This document shows, piece by piece, positions 16,291 through 24,143 of a DNA stretch of 42,496 bases. Numbering within the stretch: the first letter of the stretch is position 1; each line of letters starts with the position of its first letter. A program made the position numbers and the translations under genes. Source of the DNA: PHET01 sp038202795 (GTDB lineage Bacteria > Actinomycetota > Coriobacteriia > Anaerosomatales > PHET01); assembly GCA_038202795.1 (NCBI GenBank), contig JBBREQ010000009.1:1-42496 (forward strand), written 5' to 3'. The notes below the pieces were generated by a model that was given only the letters and a program-made list of their open reading frames with translations, did not search any database and was not told the origin of the DNA.

Positions 16291-17103
16291 CTACTCGGCA
16301 TCTGCCTGGTCTGGCTGGACCTCATCCGGTGCAATCGCGTTTATCAGCGCGTCGAGCTTCGGGTCGTCACCTGGAAGGCCCAGACATTCGATCTTGACGG
16401 CTTCATCGCGCACACCCAGAGCCCTGCGCAGGATGGCTCCGAGTCGTACGGCCACCACCTGGCCACCCTCAACAGGCGTATGCGGCATGATGACAAGGAA
16501 CCGCCCGTCGTCCAACCGCGCCACTTCATCGACCATCCGCACGTCAGCGCGAATTCCATCGGCCGTCAGTCGCGTCAAGGTTCTCTGCCGAGAAGGTCGT
16601 ACCCCGACCATCACTGACGGGGAGATCGTGACGACCACCAGCGAAAATGCCTCTCCATACCGGCGGAATCTGCCACGCGCCTGCTCAAGGGTCTTGTGGG
16701 CCCAGCGCTGGTTGTAGACACGACTCCACTCATCTAGTGCGCTGCGGCCCTCCACACTGGCAAGCGAGTACTTGATGCGCGAGCAGGCTTCGCCGACTAC
16801 GATACCCACCAGGCCATAGGCCAGCAGCCGGGAAGCGACCAGCACCATCGCAGTCGTGGAGGGAAACCCTCCTGATACGAGGTTCATGCGAGCCACCGCG
16901 TACACGGTGGATGCGACGATAGCAGCAACCAGTCCACCGCGACGCCCATACTTGACTGCTGCGACCAGCACGCCGAACAGCATCAGTTGCGCGACTATCT
17001 CGACGGACTCGGGTGATCCGCTTGCGAGTGCTGTGCCCATCGACAGGGCGATTGTGGCGCCTCCCACTATGAGGATGAGTCTCTCAAAGCGCTCGTATTC
17101 CAT
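16291..17103 (-). CDS. Membrane protein with a degenerate GGDEF-like domain
   Basis: The product is 270 residues. Four or five hydrophobic segments fill ~8-112 (LILIVGGATIALSMGTALA; IVAQLMLFGVLVAAV; LVAAIVASTVYAVA; LVASRLLAYGLVGIVVG). From ~125 a cytoplasmic domain has the secondary-structure pattern of a diguanylate cyclase: RVYNQRW at the position of the usual 'LYNRRY', FSLVVVTISP as the first strand, and EVARLDDGRFLVIMPHTP where active enzymes have 'VARYGGDEFAVLLP'. The active motif GGDEF is thus replaced by DDGRF (Asp198-Phe202). Cyclase activity is therefore unlikely; a GTP- or c-di-GMP-sensing or purely structural role is possible. GGAGG precedes the ATG. It is divergent from the carboxypeptidase gene. 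Confidence 0.78.
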   Translation of the reverse strand: MEYERFERLILIVGGATIALSMGTALASGSPESVEIVAQLMLFGVLVAAVKYGRRGGLVAAIVASTVYAVARMNLVSGGFPSTTAMVLVASRLLAYGLVGIVVGEACSRIKYSLASVEGRSALDEWSRVYNQRWAHKTLEQARGRFRRYGEAFSLVVVTISPSVMVGVRPSRQRTLTRLTADGIRADVRMVDEVARLDDGRFLVIMPHTPVEGGQVVAVRLGAILRRALGVRDEAVKIECLGLPGDDPKLDALINAIAPDEVQPDQADAE

Positions 17104-17152
17104 CGTTCCTCCGCATACGGCTCGGTTACGACCCTGCGAACACTCTGACGCT

Positions 17153-17157
17153 GGAGG
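17153..17157 (+). promoter_or_regulatory. Ribosome-binding site supporting GTG 17164 as the carboxypeptidase start
   Basis: GGAGG sits 6 bases before GTG 17164. The later in-frame ATG at 17227 has no comparable site, so the longer N-terminus is favoured. Confidence 0.5.
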
Positions 17158-17163
17158 CAGCCC

Positions 17164-18483
17164 GTGTCATACTCGACAACGAACGCCCTCCAGCGTCAAC
17201 ATACGATTGGAAACCCTGAGTCACCGATGCCCCTTCAAGCCCCTCGACTCACACATGATTCTATCGGCATCCACCCGCGTATCAATGAGTTGTTTGCTCT
17301 GGCCCTCGCAGCTACGCTCCTGAGCGGCCTGGCTGCGTTTCCGCAGCGGGCTGCGGCGACCGTCACCTCATCGGACCGTATCGACGGGCAGACAGCAGCC
17401 CAGCTGGGTGTCCCAAGGGCCGCCTTTCCGGATGTCTCGATGAAGTCCGGCGCCCTCGTGACGTCAGACGGACGCGTACTTTGGAGCCGTCGCGCGGACT
17501 CAGAGCGTGCGTTGGCAAGCATCACCAAGCTCATGACGGCTGTCGTCGCGATGGAACAGGCCGAGCCGGAGAGCATCGTCACGGTGGGACGCGAGTCGCT
17601 TCGCGTGGGAGAATCCACGTCGTTCTTGCGCCTCGGTCAGAAGCTCAAGCTCTCCGAACTGCTCGAGGCTCTCCTGATCAAGTCGGGAAACGATGCTGCG
17701 GTCGCGATCGCCCGGCACGTGTCCGGGAGTGAGGACGAGTTCGTCAAGCAGATGAACGCGAAGGCCGCAGAACTCGGTCTGAGCCATACGCGTTTCGCTA
17801 ATGCGCACGGGCTCGATGAACCAGGACACTACTCCACCGCGCATGATCTTGCGCTTCTGAGCCGTTACGCCATGTCGAAGCCGGAGTTTCGCAGTATCGT
17901 CAAGAAGAAGCGAGCCCGCGTGGGTAGCGGTCGCTCGGCCATCAAGATTGAAAACACGAATCTGCTTGTCGGCAACTACGCAGGCGCCAACGGCATCAAG
18001 ACCGGATTCACGACCGACGCCGGATATAGCCTGATTGGCTCGGCTCGTCGCACGAACATCGAACTGATCGCTGTAGTACTGGGTACAGGAAGCGACGCCA
18101 AGCGGGTCCGTGATGCTCGCGCACTGCTCGACTTCGGGTTCGCGCATTTCCGTCCCCAGCGGCTCGCGAGTGCACGTACCGTGATCGGCGAGGCCCCTGT
18201 GTCCGACTATCTCGATGTAACAGTCCCTGCAGCCGTGGCGAGTGATACCGTGGTGCCGGTACTCGATTTCGCCGGACCGATAACGAGAACAGTGGACGTT
18301 GCGGCCGTCGAAGCTCCGGTGCATCAAGGGGACAAGGTGGGAGTCGCCACCTTCATCCAGGACGGCGACGTCATTGCCACCGTGTCGCTTCACGCCACCA
18401 GGAACGTCGAGAAACCCAATGTGCTCTTACGCATCGGAATACTCTTCGCACGTGCCTGGCGCGGCCTGACAGGAACCACGTGA
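17164..18483 (+). CDS. D-alanyl-D-alanine carboxypeptidase (penicillin-binding protein 5/6 type)
   Basis: A 439-residue exported serine peptidase of the S11 family. The three penicillin-binding motifs are present and in order: SITK (Ser119-Lys122), SGN (Ser174-Asn176) and KTG (Lys279-Gly281). A hydrophobic export segment lies at ~40-60 (LFALALAATLLSGLAAF), after an unusually long 40-residue N-region if GTG 17164 is the start; starting at ATG 17227 gives a more ordinary signal peptide but a weak ribosome site. The ~330-410 region is the PBP5 C-terminal beta domain, and residues ~415-435 form a C-terminal amphipathic or hydrophobic anchor. It trims the terminal D-Ala from peptidoglycan stems. 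It is divergent from the GGDEF-like gene with a 60-base shared upstream region. Confidence 0.92.
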   Translation: MSYSTTNALQRQHTIGNPESPMPLQAPRLTHDSIGIHPRINELFALALAATLLSGLAAFPQRAAATVTSSDRIDGQTAAQLGVPRAAFPDVSMKSGALVTSDGRVLWSRRADSERALASITKLMTAVVAMEQAEPESIVTVGRESLRVGESTSFLRLGQKLKLSELLEALLIKSGNDAAVAIARHVSGSEDEFVKQMNAKAAELGLSHTRFANAHGLDEPGHYSTAHDLALLSRYAMSKPEFRSIVKKKRARVGSGRSAIKIENTNLLVGNYAGANGIKTGFTTDAGYSLIGSARRTNIELIAVVLGTGSDAKRVRDARALLDFGFAHFRPQRLASARTVIGEAPVSDYLDVTVPAAVASDTVVPVLDFAGPITRTVDVAAVEAPVHQGDKVGVATFIQDGDVIATVSLHATRNVEKPNVLLRIGILFARAWRGLTGTT

Positions 18484-18542
18484 TCGTCTACTCCACGCTA
18501 CGAGCGCGGCAGAGTGGGGAACGTAGATATGCATGCATCCAG

Positions 18543-18549
18543 AGGGGAG
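18543..18549 (+). promoter_or_regulatory. Ribosome-binding site that fixes the gcvT start
   Basis: AGGGGAG lies 8 bases before GTG 18558. It decides against an in-frame GTG at 18480 that overlaps the previous stop and would add 26 residues foreign to GcvT. Confidence 0.6.
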
Positions 18550-18557
18550 AGAAGCCG

Positions 18558-19661
18558 GTGGCAGACACACTCGCACGAACCACGCTGTATGAGGAGCACG
18601 TAGCCCTCGGGGCACGAATGGTACCTTTCGCGGGATTCGAGATGCCCGTGCAGTACAGGGGGATACTCGAGGAGCATACCGCGGTGAGGTCCAACGTCGG
18701 CATATTCGATGTCTCCCACATGGCCGAGTTCAGAGTCTTTGGGTTCGGAGCGTTCGACTTCCTGCAGCGAACACTCACCAACGACTTGTCGAGCATCGCC
18801 GAGCTGGGCCATGCGCAATACACTCTCATGCTCAACGAACAGGGCGGGATTCTCGACGACCTGATCATCTACCATTCCGGTGATCTTGAGTACTTAATCA
18901 TCGCCAATGCCTCGAACCGGTTCAGCGATTTCCAGTGGCTCGCGTCCCTCGCACCCGACGACGTAGAACTCGTGGACGAGTCAGACCGTACTGCGCTGAT
19001 CGCGGTGCAAGGTCCCGGGGCGCTGGCTGTGGTCGCAGAACTCACTGCGGCGGGATGGGACGTCCCTGCGCGCTTCGAACTAGCGGAGGCGACACTGGAC
19101 GGCGCCGTTGCGTGCCTGATCGCCCATACCGGCTACACCGGCGAGGACGGCGTCGAGATTCTGTGTAGCGCCCGTGATGCGCCCATCGTATGGCGGTTGC
19201 TGCTTTCATTTCCGCACGTCACGCCCGCTGGCCTTGGCGCGCGCGATACGCTTAGGCTTGAGATGGGATATCACCTCTACGGCAGCGACATGGATTCAAC
19301 GATCGACCCCATTTCTGCGAGGCTAGGCTGGGTCGTCAAGGCCGACAAGGGTCCGTTCGTGGGCAGTTCAGCAATCGCCGAGCTGCGACGGACCGGTCCG
19401 GCCCATACGTTGTCCTACCTCCGGGTCGAGGGCGCGATTCCTCGCCCAGGGTATGCTGTGTTGCACGAGGGGGTAGAGGTGGGTAAGGTAGCGAGCGGCA
19501 GCTTCTCGCCGACGTTGGAGTGCGGCATCGCGACCGCCTACCTCCCGACCGCGCTCGCTGGCATCGGCACTGAAGTCGAGATCGTTGTTCGAAAGAAGAC
19601 CGCACCTGCCTTCGTGGTCAAGGCACCGTTCGTTACGTCGACATCCCTGTCCGCCTCCTAA
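18558..19661 (+). CDS. gcvT: Glycine cleavage system T protein (aminomethyltransferase)
   Basis: A 367-residue protein of normal GcvT length starting MADTLARTTLYEEHVALGAR. The N-terminal MVPFAGFEMPVQY, the VSHMAEF segment (usually VSHMGEF or similar) and GYTGEDGVEI are family signatures. The catalytic Asp is expected in the NDLSSI-type segment. The C-terminal barrel includes VASGSFSPTLECGIATAYLP, where most homologues have a 'TSGTFSPTL' type of segment. It transfers the aminomethyl carbon from the H-protein lipoyl arm to tetrahydrofolate and releases ammonia. It is the first gene of a gcvT-H-PA-PB-lplA operon. No glycine riboswitch is recognisable in the 74 bases before it. Confidence 0.93.
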   Translation: MADTLARTTLYEEHVALGARMVPFAGFEMPVQYRGILEEHTAVRSNVGIFDVSHMAEFRVFGFGAFDFLQRTLTNDLSSIAELGHAQYTLMLNEQGGILDDLIIYHSGDLEYLIIANASNRFSDFQWLASLAPDDVELVDESDRTALIAVQGPGALAVVAELTAAGWDVPARFELAEATLDGAVACLIAHTGYTGEDGVEILCSARDAPIVWRLLLSFPHVTPAGLGARDTLRLEMGYHLYGSDMDSTIDPISARLGWVVKADKGPFVGSSAIAELRRTGPAHTLSYLRVEGAIPRPGYAVLHEGVEVGKVASGSFSPTLECGIATAYLPTALAGIGTEVEIVVRKKTAPAFVVKAPFVTSTSLSAS

Positions 19662-19696
19662 AGGGGCGTACCGGACCTAGAAAGGGGTTACCACAC

Positions 19697-20080
19697 ATGT
19701 CTCACCCTTCTGATCGCGTCTATTCGAAAGAACATGAGTGGGTCCGTCTCGATGGTGGGGTTGCCACCGTCGGGATCTCGCATTTCGCACAGGATCAGCT
19801 CGGCGAGGTCGTCTACATCGACCTGCCCGCCAGTGGAGACTCCGTCGCAGCCGGAGAGACCTTCGGCGAGATCGAGTCGGTCAAGTCCGTCTCTGAGCTC
19901 TACGCTCCGCTGACGGGTGAGATCGTCGAAGTCAACGGCGCCCTGAGTGACTCTCCGGAAACCGTCAACTCAGATCCGCACGGTGAGGGCTGGATGCTCA
20001 AGATCCGCGCGAATGACACCTCTGAGCTCGATGGCCTCATGAGCGCCGAGGAGTACGACGCCTTCGTCACCGAGTCTTAG
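19697..20080 (+). CDS. gcvH: Glycine cleavage system H protein
   Basis: A 127-residue lipoyl-carrier protein. The lipoyl-attachment lysine is Lys63 in GEIESVKSVSELYAP. The N-terminus YSKEHEWVRLDGGVATVGIS and the C-terminal NSDPHGEGWMLKI are invariant family features. The length is standard. It shuttles the aminomethyl intermediate between P, T and L proteins. AAAGGGGTT precedes the ATG, and it lies 35 bases after gcvT. The lipoate ligase at the end of this operon is the probable enzyme that modifies Lys63. No L-protein (dihydrolipoamide dehydrogenase) gene is in the window. Confidence 0.96.
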   Translation: MSHPSDRVYSKEHEWVRLDGGVATVGISHFAQDQLGEVVYIDLPASGDSVAAGETFGEIESVKSVSELYAPLTGEIVEVNGALSDSPETVNSDPHGEGWMLKIRANDTSELDGLMSAEEYDAFVTES

Positions 20081-20084
20081 TCAC

Positions 20085-21416
20085 ATGAGGTTCATACCTG
20101 TCACCTGTGAGCAGCGCGAGACGATGCTTCATACGGTCGGGCACGACTCCGTCGACGAGCTGTTCGCCGACGTCCCCGCCGGCGCTCGTCTCACCACTGA
20201 CCTGGACATACCTGCGGGACTGAGCGAGATCGAGCTCTCAGCGCACCTGCGCGCGCTCGCTAACGCGAACGTGCCGGCGACCCGGCTGGTGAGCTTCGTC
20301 GGTGCCGGCTGCTACGACCACTACATCCCCAGCGTTGTGGACCACGTCGTGTCGAAACCGGAGTTCTTCACCGCCTATACGCCTTACCAGCCTGAGGTCA
20401 GCCAGGGCACGCTGCAGGCGATGTACGAGTACCAGTCGATGATATGCGGGCTGACTGGGATGGAAGCCGCCAACGCCAGTATGTATGACGGGGCAACCGC
20501 TTTCGTGGAAGCAGCCCTCATGGCCTGCAGGATCACCAAACGATCCCGGGTACTGGTCCTGGGGATGGTCAATCCCGAGTGGCTTGACGTACTGGCCACC
20601 TACGCTGGCTCGGGGCTCTTCGAGCTCGAAGGTACCGATGCCGAGCCGATCACCTCTCCCGAGGAGGTCCGAACATTGCTCGGGCCCGACACGGCTGCGG
20701 TGCTGGTGACAAGCCCGAACTTCGTTGGCGTGATCGAGGACATTGGTGGCTTGGCTGATGCCGCACATAATGCCGGCGCCCTCTTGGTGGTGGGCACGAA
20801 CCCCATTCTCCTAGGAGTCATGCAGCCTCCAGGTGCACAGGGAGCCGATATTGTCGTGGGCGAGGGCCAGCCCCTAGGGAATCCCCTGTCGTTCGGTGGA
20901 CCCGGTTTCGGCTTCTTCGCCTGCCTGAACAAGCACCTTCGGCAGATGCCCGGCCGCTTGGTCGGCAGGGGAGTCGATGTCGATGGCAACACTGCCTACG
21001 TGCTGACCCTGTCCACCCGGGAGCAGCATATTCGCCGAGAGAAGGCCACAAGCAACATCTGCAGCAACCATGCCCTCAATGCCATGGCAGCCGGCGTCTA
21101 CCTGGCCGCGGTCGGCCGAGAGGGGCTGCGCTCGATTGCCACGACCTGTGTTGCCCGCGCCCACTATCTGCGCGATCAGCTGATTGCGACAGGTAAGTTC
21201 AGCGCTCCGTGGGATCTGCGATTCGGATACGAGTTCGCTCTCGAGTATGGCGGGGATTCCACCCAGATGTACGACACGCTCTTCGAAAAGGGCTACATTG
21301 CCGGAATCGTGCTCGAGACACATGAAGACGACCCCGATCTGGTGCTCTTCGCGGTCACCGAGAAGCGCACCCGCGGCGAGATCGACGGATTCGTCAGGGA
21401 AGTGGAGTCGCTGTGA
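20085..21416 (+). CDS. gcvPA: Glycine dehydrogenase (decarboxylating) subunit 1
   Basis: A 443-residue protein corresponding to the N-terminal half of a P protein. Signatures are TRLVSFVGAGCYDHYIPSVVDH, FFTAYTPYQPEVSQGTLQAMYEYQSMICGLTGMEAANASMYDGATA and GRLVGRGVDVDGNTAYVLTLSTREQHIRREKATSNICSN (each read in parts along the sequence). It has no PLP lysine of its own, as expected; that is in subunit 2. Together they decarboxylate glycine and load the aminomethyl group on GcvH. The split P protein is usual in Firmicutes, Thermotogae and archaea, whereas mycobacteria and Streptomyces have a single fused chain. Its stop overlaps gcvPB (GTGA). Confidence 0.95.
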   Translation: MRFIPVTCEQRETMLHTVGHDSVDELFADVPAGARLTTDLDIPAGLSEIELSAHLRALANANVPATRLVSFVGAGCYDHYIPSVVDHVVSKPEFFTAYTPYQPEVSQGTLQAMYEYQSMICGLTGMEAANASMYDGATAFVEAALMACRITKRSRVLVLGMVNPEWLDVLATYAGSGLFELEGTDAEPITSPEEVRTLLGPDTAAVLVTSPNFVGVIEDIGGLADAAHNAGALLVVGTNPILLGVMQPPGAQGADIVVGEGQPLGNPLSFGGPGFGFFACLNKHLRQMPGRLVGRGVDVDGNTAYVLTLSTREQHIRREKATSNICSNHALNAMAAGVYLAAVGREGLRSIATTCVARAHYLRDQLIATGKFSAPWDLRFGYEFALEYGGDSTQMYDTLFEKGYIAGIVLETHEDDPDLVLFAVTEKRTRGEIDGFVREVESL

Positions 21417-22915
21417 GCACCCACCGTGAAGGCGCACCTGAATCCGCTCCACTGAGGGGGCCGCGGTCCTCGATCTTCGAAGTCGGCTCGCCAGAATCGA
21501 CGTGCGTCCTTGCCTCGGAGCCCGATGTGCCGTTCGAGGGACTTGAGCACACACTCGGCGCGGCCCTGCGCACCACCGCCCCGGTTCTACCGCAAGTCAC
21601 CGAACTTGAGATCATGCGGCACTACGCCCACCTCGCCGAGATGAACTTCGGGGTCGATACGGGCTTCTACCCCTTGGGCTCCTGCACTATGAAGTACAAC
21701 CCGCGGATCAATGAGGACGCCTGCCGGCTCGAGGGCTTTGCAGGGCTTCACCCGTATCAACCGACACACAGCGTCCAGGGCGCCTTGGCACTCATGGTCG
21801 GGCTCCAAGAGGCCTTGGGGGAGGTATCCGGTCTGCCGGCAGTGAGTCTGCAGCCGGCAGCCGGCGCACATGGTGAGCTGTCCGCACTCATGGTCTTCCG
21901 AGCGGCGCACACCGCCGCTGGCAACGCCCGTTCCAAGGTACTGATTCCCGACACGGCCCATGGGACTAATCCAGCCTCCGTCACGATGTGCGGTTATCAG
22001 GCGGTAACCATCCCTTCGGACTCAAACGGTCTGGTTGACCTCGAGGCTCTCAAGGCTGCACTCGACCCCGAGGTTGCGGCGTTCATGCTGACGAACCCGA
22101 ACACATTGGGCCTCTTCGATCCGCAGATTCTGGAGATCACGGCCGCCGTCCACGAGGCGGGCGCTTTCGCATATTGCGATGGTGCCAACCTCAACGCCAT
22201 CTTGGGAATCACACGACCTGGCGACATGGGCTTCGACGCTCTGCACATCAACCTTCACAAGACATTCTCCACCCCTCACGGAGGAGGAGGCCCGGGATCC
22301 GGGCCCATCTGCGTCAGCGAGCCGCTCGCGCGGTTTCTTCCTGGTCCGCTTCCAACACGCAACGACGAGGGCTGGTACTCCCTTGCCTTGCCCGAGATGT
22401 CGATCGGCCGTGTCAGGTCGTTTTACGGCAACTTCGGGGTTCTCGTGCGTGCCTACGCCTACATTCGCGCACTCGGACACGAGGGTCTCAAGGAGGTGGC
22501 TGAGCAGGCTGTCCTCTCGGCCAACTACCTGAGGGTGCGACTCAGAGACACGTTCGATGTGCCCTACGATCGAACCTGTATGCACGAGTTCGTACTCTCG
22601 GGAGCGCGTCTGAAGCGTGACAATGGGGTTCGGACCCTCGACATAGCCAAGCGCCTGCTTGACTACGGCTACCATCCGCCGACGATCTACTTCCCTTTGC
22701 TCGTAGAGGAAGCCATGATGATTGAGCCCACTGAGACCGAGTCTCTCGCTGAGCTTGACGCTTTCGCCGATGCTCTCCTGGCCATCGCACGGGAGTCGGC
22801 TGATTCACCAAGCGTCGTACGCTCCGCGCCATTCACAACGCCCGTGCGCCGAATCGACGAAGCGTCAGCGGCACGCAACCCTGACCTGTGCTGGAAGCCC
22901 TCAGCGGAGAAGTAG
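21413..22915 (+). CDS. gcvPB: Glycine dehydrogenase (decarboxylating) subunit 2
   Basis: A 500-residue PLP-dependent subunit. Lys283 in NLHKTFSTPHGGGGPG is the Schiff-base lysine with the typical glycine-rich loop. The substrate region GFYPLGSCTMKYNPRINE and the segment PAAGAHGEL are also conserved. Compared with many homologues it has a somewhat longer N-terminus (about 30 residues of low complexity before SIFEVGSPE) and a short C-terminal tail. The GTG start overlaps the gcvPA stop by four bases, which should give equimolar subunits of the alpha2-beta2 enzyme. The lipoate ligase ATG follows two bases after its stop. Confidence 0.95.
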   Translation: MSTHREGAPESAPLRGPRSSIFEVGSPESTCVLASEPDVPFEGLEHTLGAALRTTAPVLPQVTELEIMRHYAHLAEMNFGVDTGFYPLGSCTMKYNPRINEDACRLEGFAGLHPYQPTHSVQGALALMVGLQEALGEVSGLPAVSLQPAAGAHGELSALMVFRAAHTAAGNARSKVLIPDTAHGTNPASVTMCGYQAVTIPSDSNGLVDLEALKAALDPEVAAFMLTNPNTLGLFDPQILEITAAVHEAGAFAYCDGANLNAILGITRPGDMGFDALHINLHKTFSTPHGGGGPGSGPICVSEPLARFLPGPLPTRNDEGWYSLALPEMSIGRVRSFYGNFGVLVRAYAYIRALGHEGLKEVAEQAVLSANYLRVRLRDTFDVPYDRTCMHEFVLSGARLKRDNGVRTLDIAKRLLDYGYHPPTIYFPLLVEEAMMIEPTETESLAELDAFADALLAIARESADSPSVVRSAPFTTPVRRIDEASAARNPDLCWKPSAEK

Positions 22916-22916
22916 C

Positions 22917-23705
22917 ATGATCACCCCCTGGCGACTGATCGTCCATGGCGCCGTGGATGGCGCCCTCAACATGGCCCTGGATCGCGCCCTACAGATCTGC
23001 CGCGAAGAGGGTTCTTCTCCACCCACGGTTCGTTTATACCGATGGGCGCGACCTACCGTTACTCTGGGCAGATTCCAGCCTGTGGAGGGCGTCGATCGCT
23101 TGCTCTGCGAGGCGCTCGGCGTCGATGTCGTCCGCCGGTTCACAGGCGGCCGCGGTGTATTGCACGATGATGAACTGACTTACTCCGTCGTCGCGTCCAC
23201 GCAGGATGGAGTACCACGGGGCACTGCCGACTCGTATGCGCATGTCAGCTCCGCGTTGATTCACACCTACCAGGCGATAGGCATCGAGGCGGAACTCACG
23301 AGGCGCCGGAGGGGAGACGCCGCTTCGTCTGCTTGTTACCTGCAAACCACTCGGGCCGACCTCACGTGTGGTGGTTCCAAGCTCTCCGGTTCTGCCCAAG
23401 TCTGGCTTGGCCACACCGTATTGCAGCATGGTTCCTTCACTCGCAGCAGGGACTGGGGGCGTGAAGGGGGCGTCTTTCGACTTACCTCCGCTCAGACGGA
23501 AACGCTTCGCCGCTGTACCGTCACGATCGACGAGGTATCCTCGCAGAGAATCGATGATCGGTCGCTCGTTTCCGCGTGTATTGCAGGATTCCAGGCTGGT
23601 CTGGGCATCAGGCTCATCCAAGGCGAGCTCTCCGCCCACGAGGCTCTGTGTGCGGCCCAGCTGCTGGCCCCGCCCCACGCTGCTCACACACCGCCTCGGC
23701 CTTAG
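22917..23705 (+). CDS. Lipoate-protein ligase A family protein
   Basis: The 262-residue protein has the biotin/lipoate ligase fold. The N-terminal MNxALD-like segment (GALNMALDRALQ), RRFTGGRGVLHDDELTYS (normally R-R-x-T/S-G-G-G-A-V-x-H-D) and the catalytic-lysine loop GGSKLSGSAQ with Lys155 are clear. HGSF follows as expected. The separate C-terminal accessory domain of E. coli LplA is absent, so the protein may act in the LipM/LipL octanoyl-transfer manner or need a partner. Its place directly behind gcvPB points to GcvH as the target. ATG 22917 is two bases after the gcvPB stop. Confidence 0.88.
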   Translation: MITPWRLIVHGAVDGALNMALDRALQICREEGSSPPTVRLYRWARPTVTLGRFQPVEGVDRLLCEALGVDVVRRFTGGRGVLHDDELTYSVVASTQDGVPRGTADSYAHVSSALIHTYQAIGIEAELTRRRRGDAASSACYLQTTRADLTCGGSKLSGSAQVWLGHTVLQHGSFTRSRDWGREGGVFRLTSAQTETLRRCTVTIDEVSSQRIDDRSLVSACIAGFQAGLGIRLIQGELSAHEALCAAQLLAPPHAAHTPPRP

Positions 23706-23755
23706 GGTGAATCTACAGTTCAGCCTCAGACCGAGGAAACCCGCTCCTCATGCGG

Positions 23756-23761
23756 TACAAT
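23756..23761 (+). promoter_or_regulatory. Possible -10 element before the RsiG-like gene
   Basis: TACAAT lies 28 bases before the ribosome site and ATG at 23790, in the 84-base gap after the lipoate ligase gene. The position 17 bases upstream reads GAGGAA, which is not a -35 consensus, so assignment is tentative. Confidence 0.3.
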
Positions 23762-23789
23762 CCGATAAGGTCAACTAGGGAGGCGTGAG

Positions 23790-24110
23790 ATGTCGGAACT
23801 CGATCACAACGTGCCAGATGACGTCCTGCTCGATCTGGGAGAGAAGACCAACGACGAGCTCCGCGGACTCCTCGATGATCTTTACGCCGAGGAACAAAAG
23901 GTTTCCTACCGGCGCAGAGTGCTGCACGGCAAGATCGACATCCTTCGTTCAGAGCTCGTACGGCGCCTCAAAGGCACGCACGAAGGCGGCGGCGATGTGA
24001 TAAGCGGTCACGATGTCGAGAGGCTCATCGACATTCTGTCCAACGATCTTCGTGGGGTTTCGCGTTTCGATGTCTCCTCCGATGATCCGGATGACGATGA
24101 TGATGTCTAG
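23790..24110 (+). CDS. RsiG-like small helical protein with the c-di-GMP-binding signature (putative anti-sigma factor)
   Basis: A 106-residue acidic protein. Residues ~20-61 form a predicted long helix pair: DELRGLLDDLYAEEQ, then KVSYRRRVLHGKIDILRSEL. Within it, Glu35, Ser39, Arg42, His46 and Asp50 fall at exactly the spacing of the RsiG signature E(X)3S(X)2R(X)3Q(X)3D, with His in place of Gln. RsiG of Streptomyces is a c-di-GMP-dependent anti-sigma factor for WhiG, and single-motif RsiG proteins act as homodimers in Rubrobacter. Residues ~62-106 are a second helix (GHDVERLIDILSNDLRG) and a very acidic tail ending DDPDDDDDV. GGGAGG precedes the ATG. Function as an anti-sigma factor is inferred from the motif; no sigma gene is in the window. 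Confidence 0.72.
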   Translation: MSELDHNVPDDVLLDLGEKTNDELRGLLDDLYAEEQKVSYRRRVLHGKIDILRSELVRRLKGTHEGGGDVISGHDVERLIDILSNDLRGVSRFDVSSDDPDDDDDV

Positions 24111-24143
24111 ACCCGCGAAGGCGACCTTGAGGAGGAGGAGCTA

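Noticed and set aside
17500..18393. 297-codon open frame on the minus strand inside the D,D-carboxypeptidase gene
   Set aside because: The + strand frame carries SITK, SGN and KTG at correct spacing; the reverse frame has no domain.
18484..18557. Possible glycine riboswitch before gcvT
   Set aside because: Only 74 bases separate the genes, and neither the tandem aptamer pattern nor an expression platform is recognisable.
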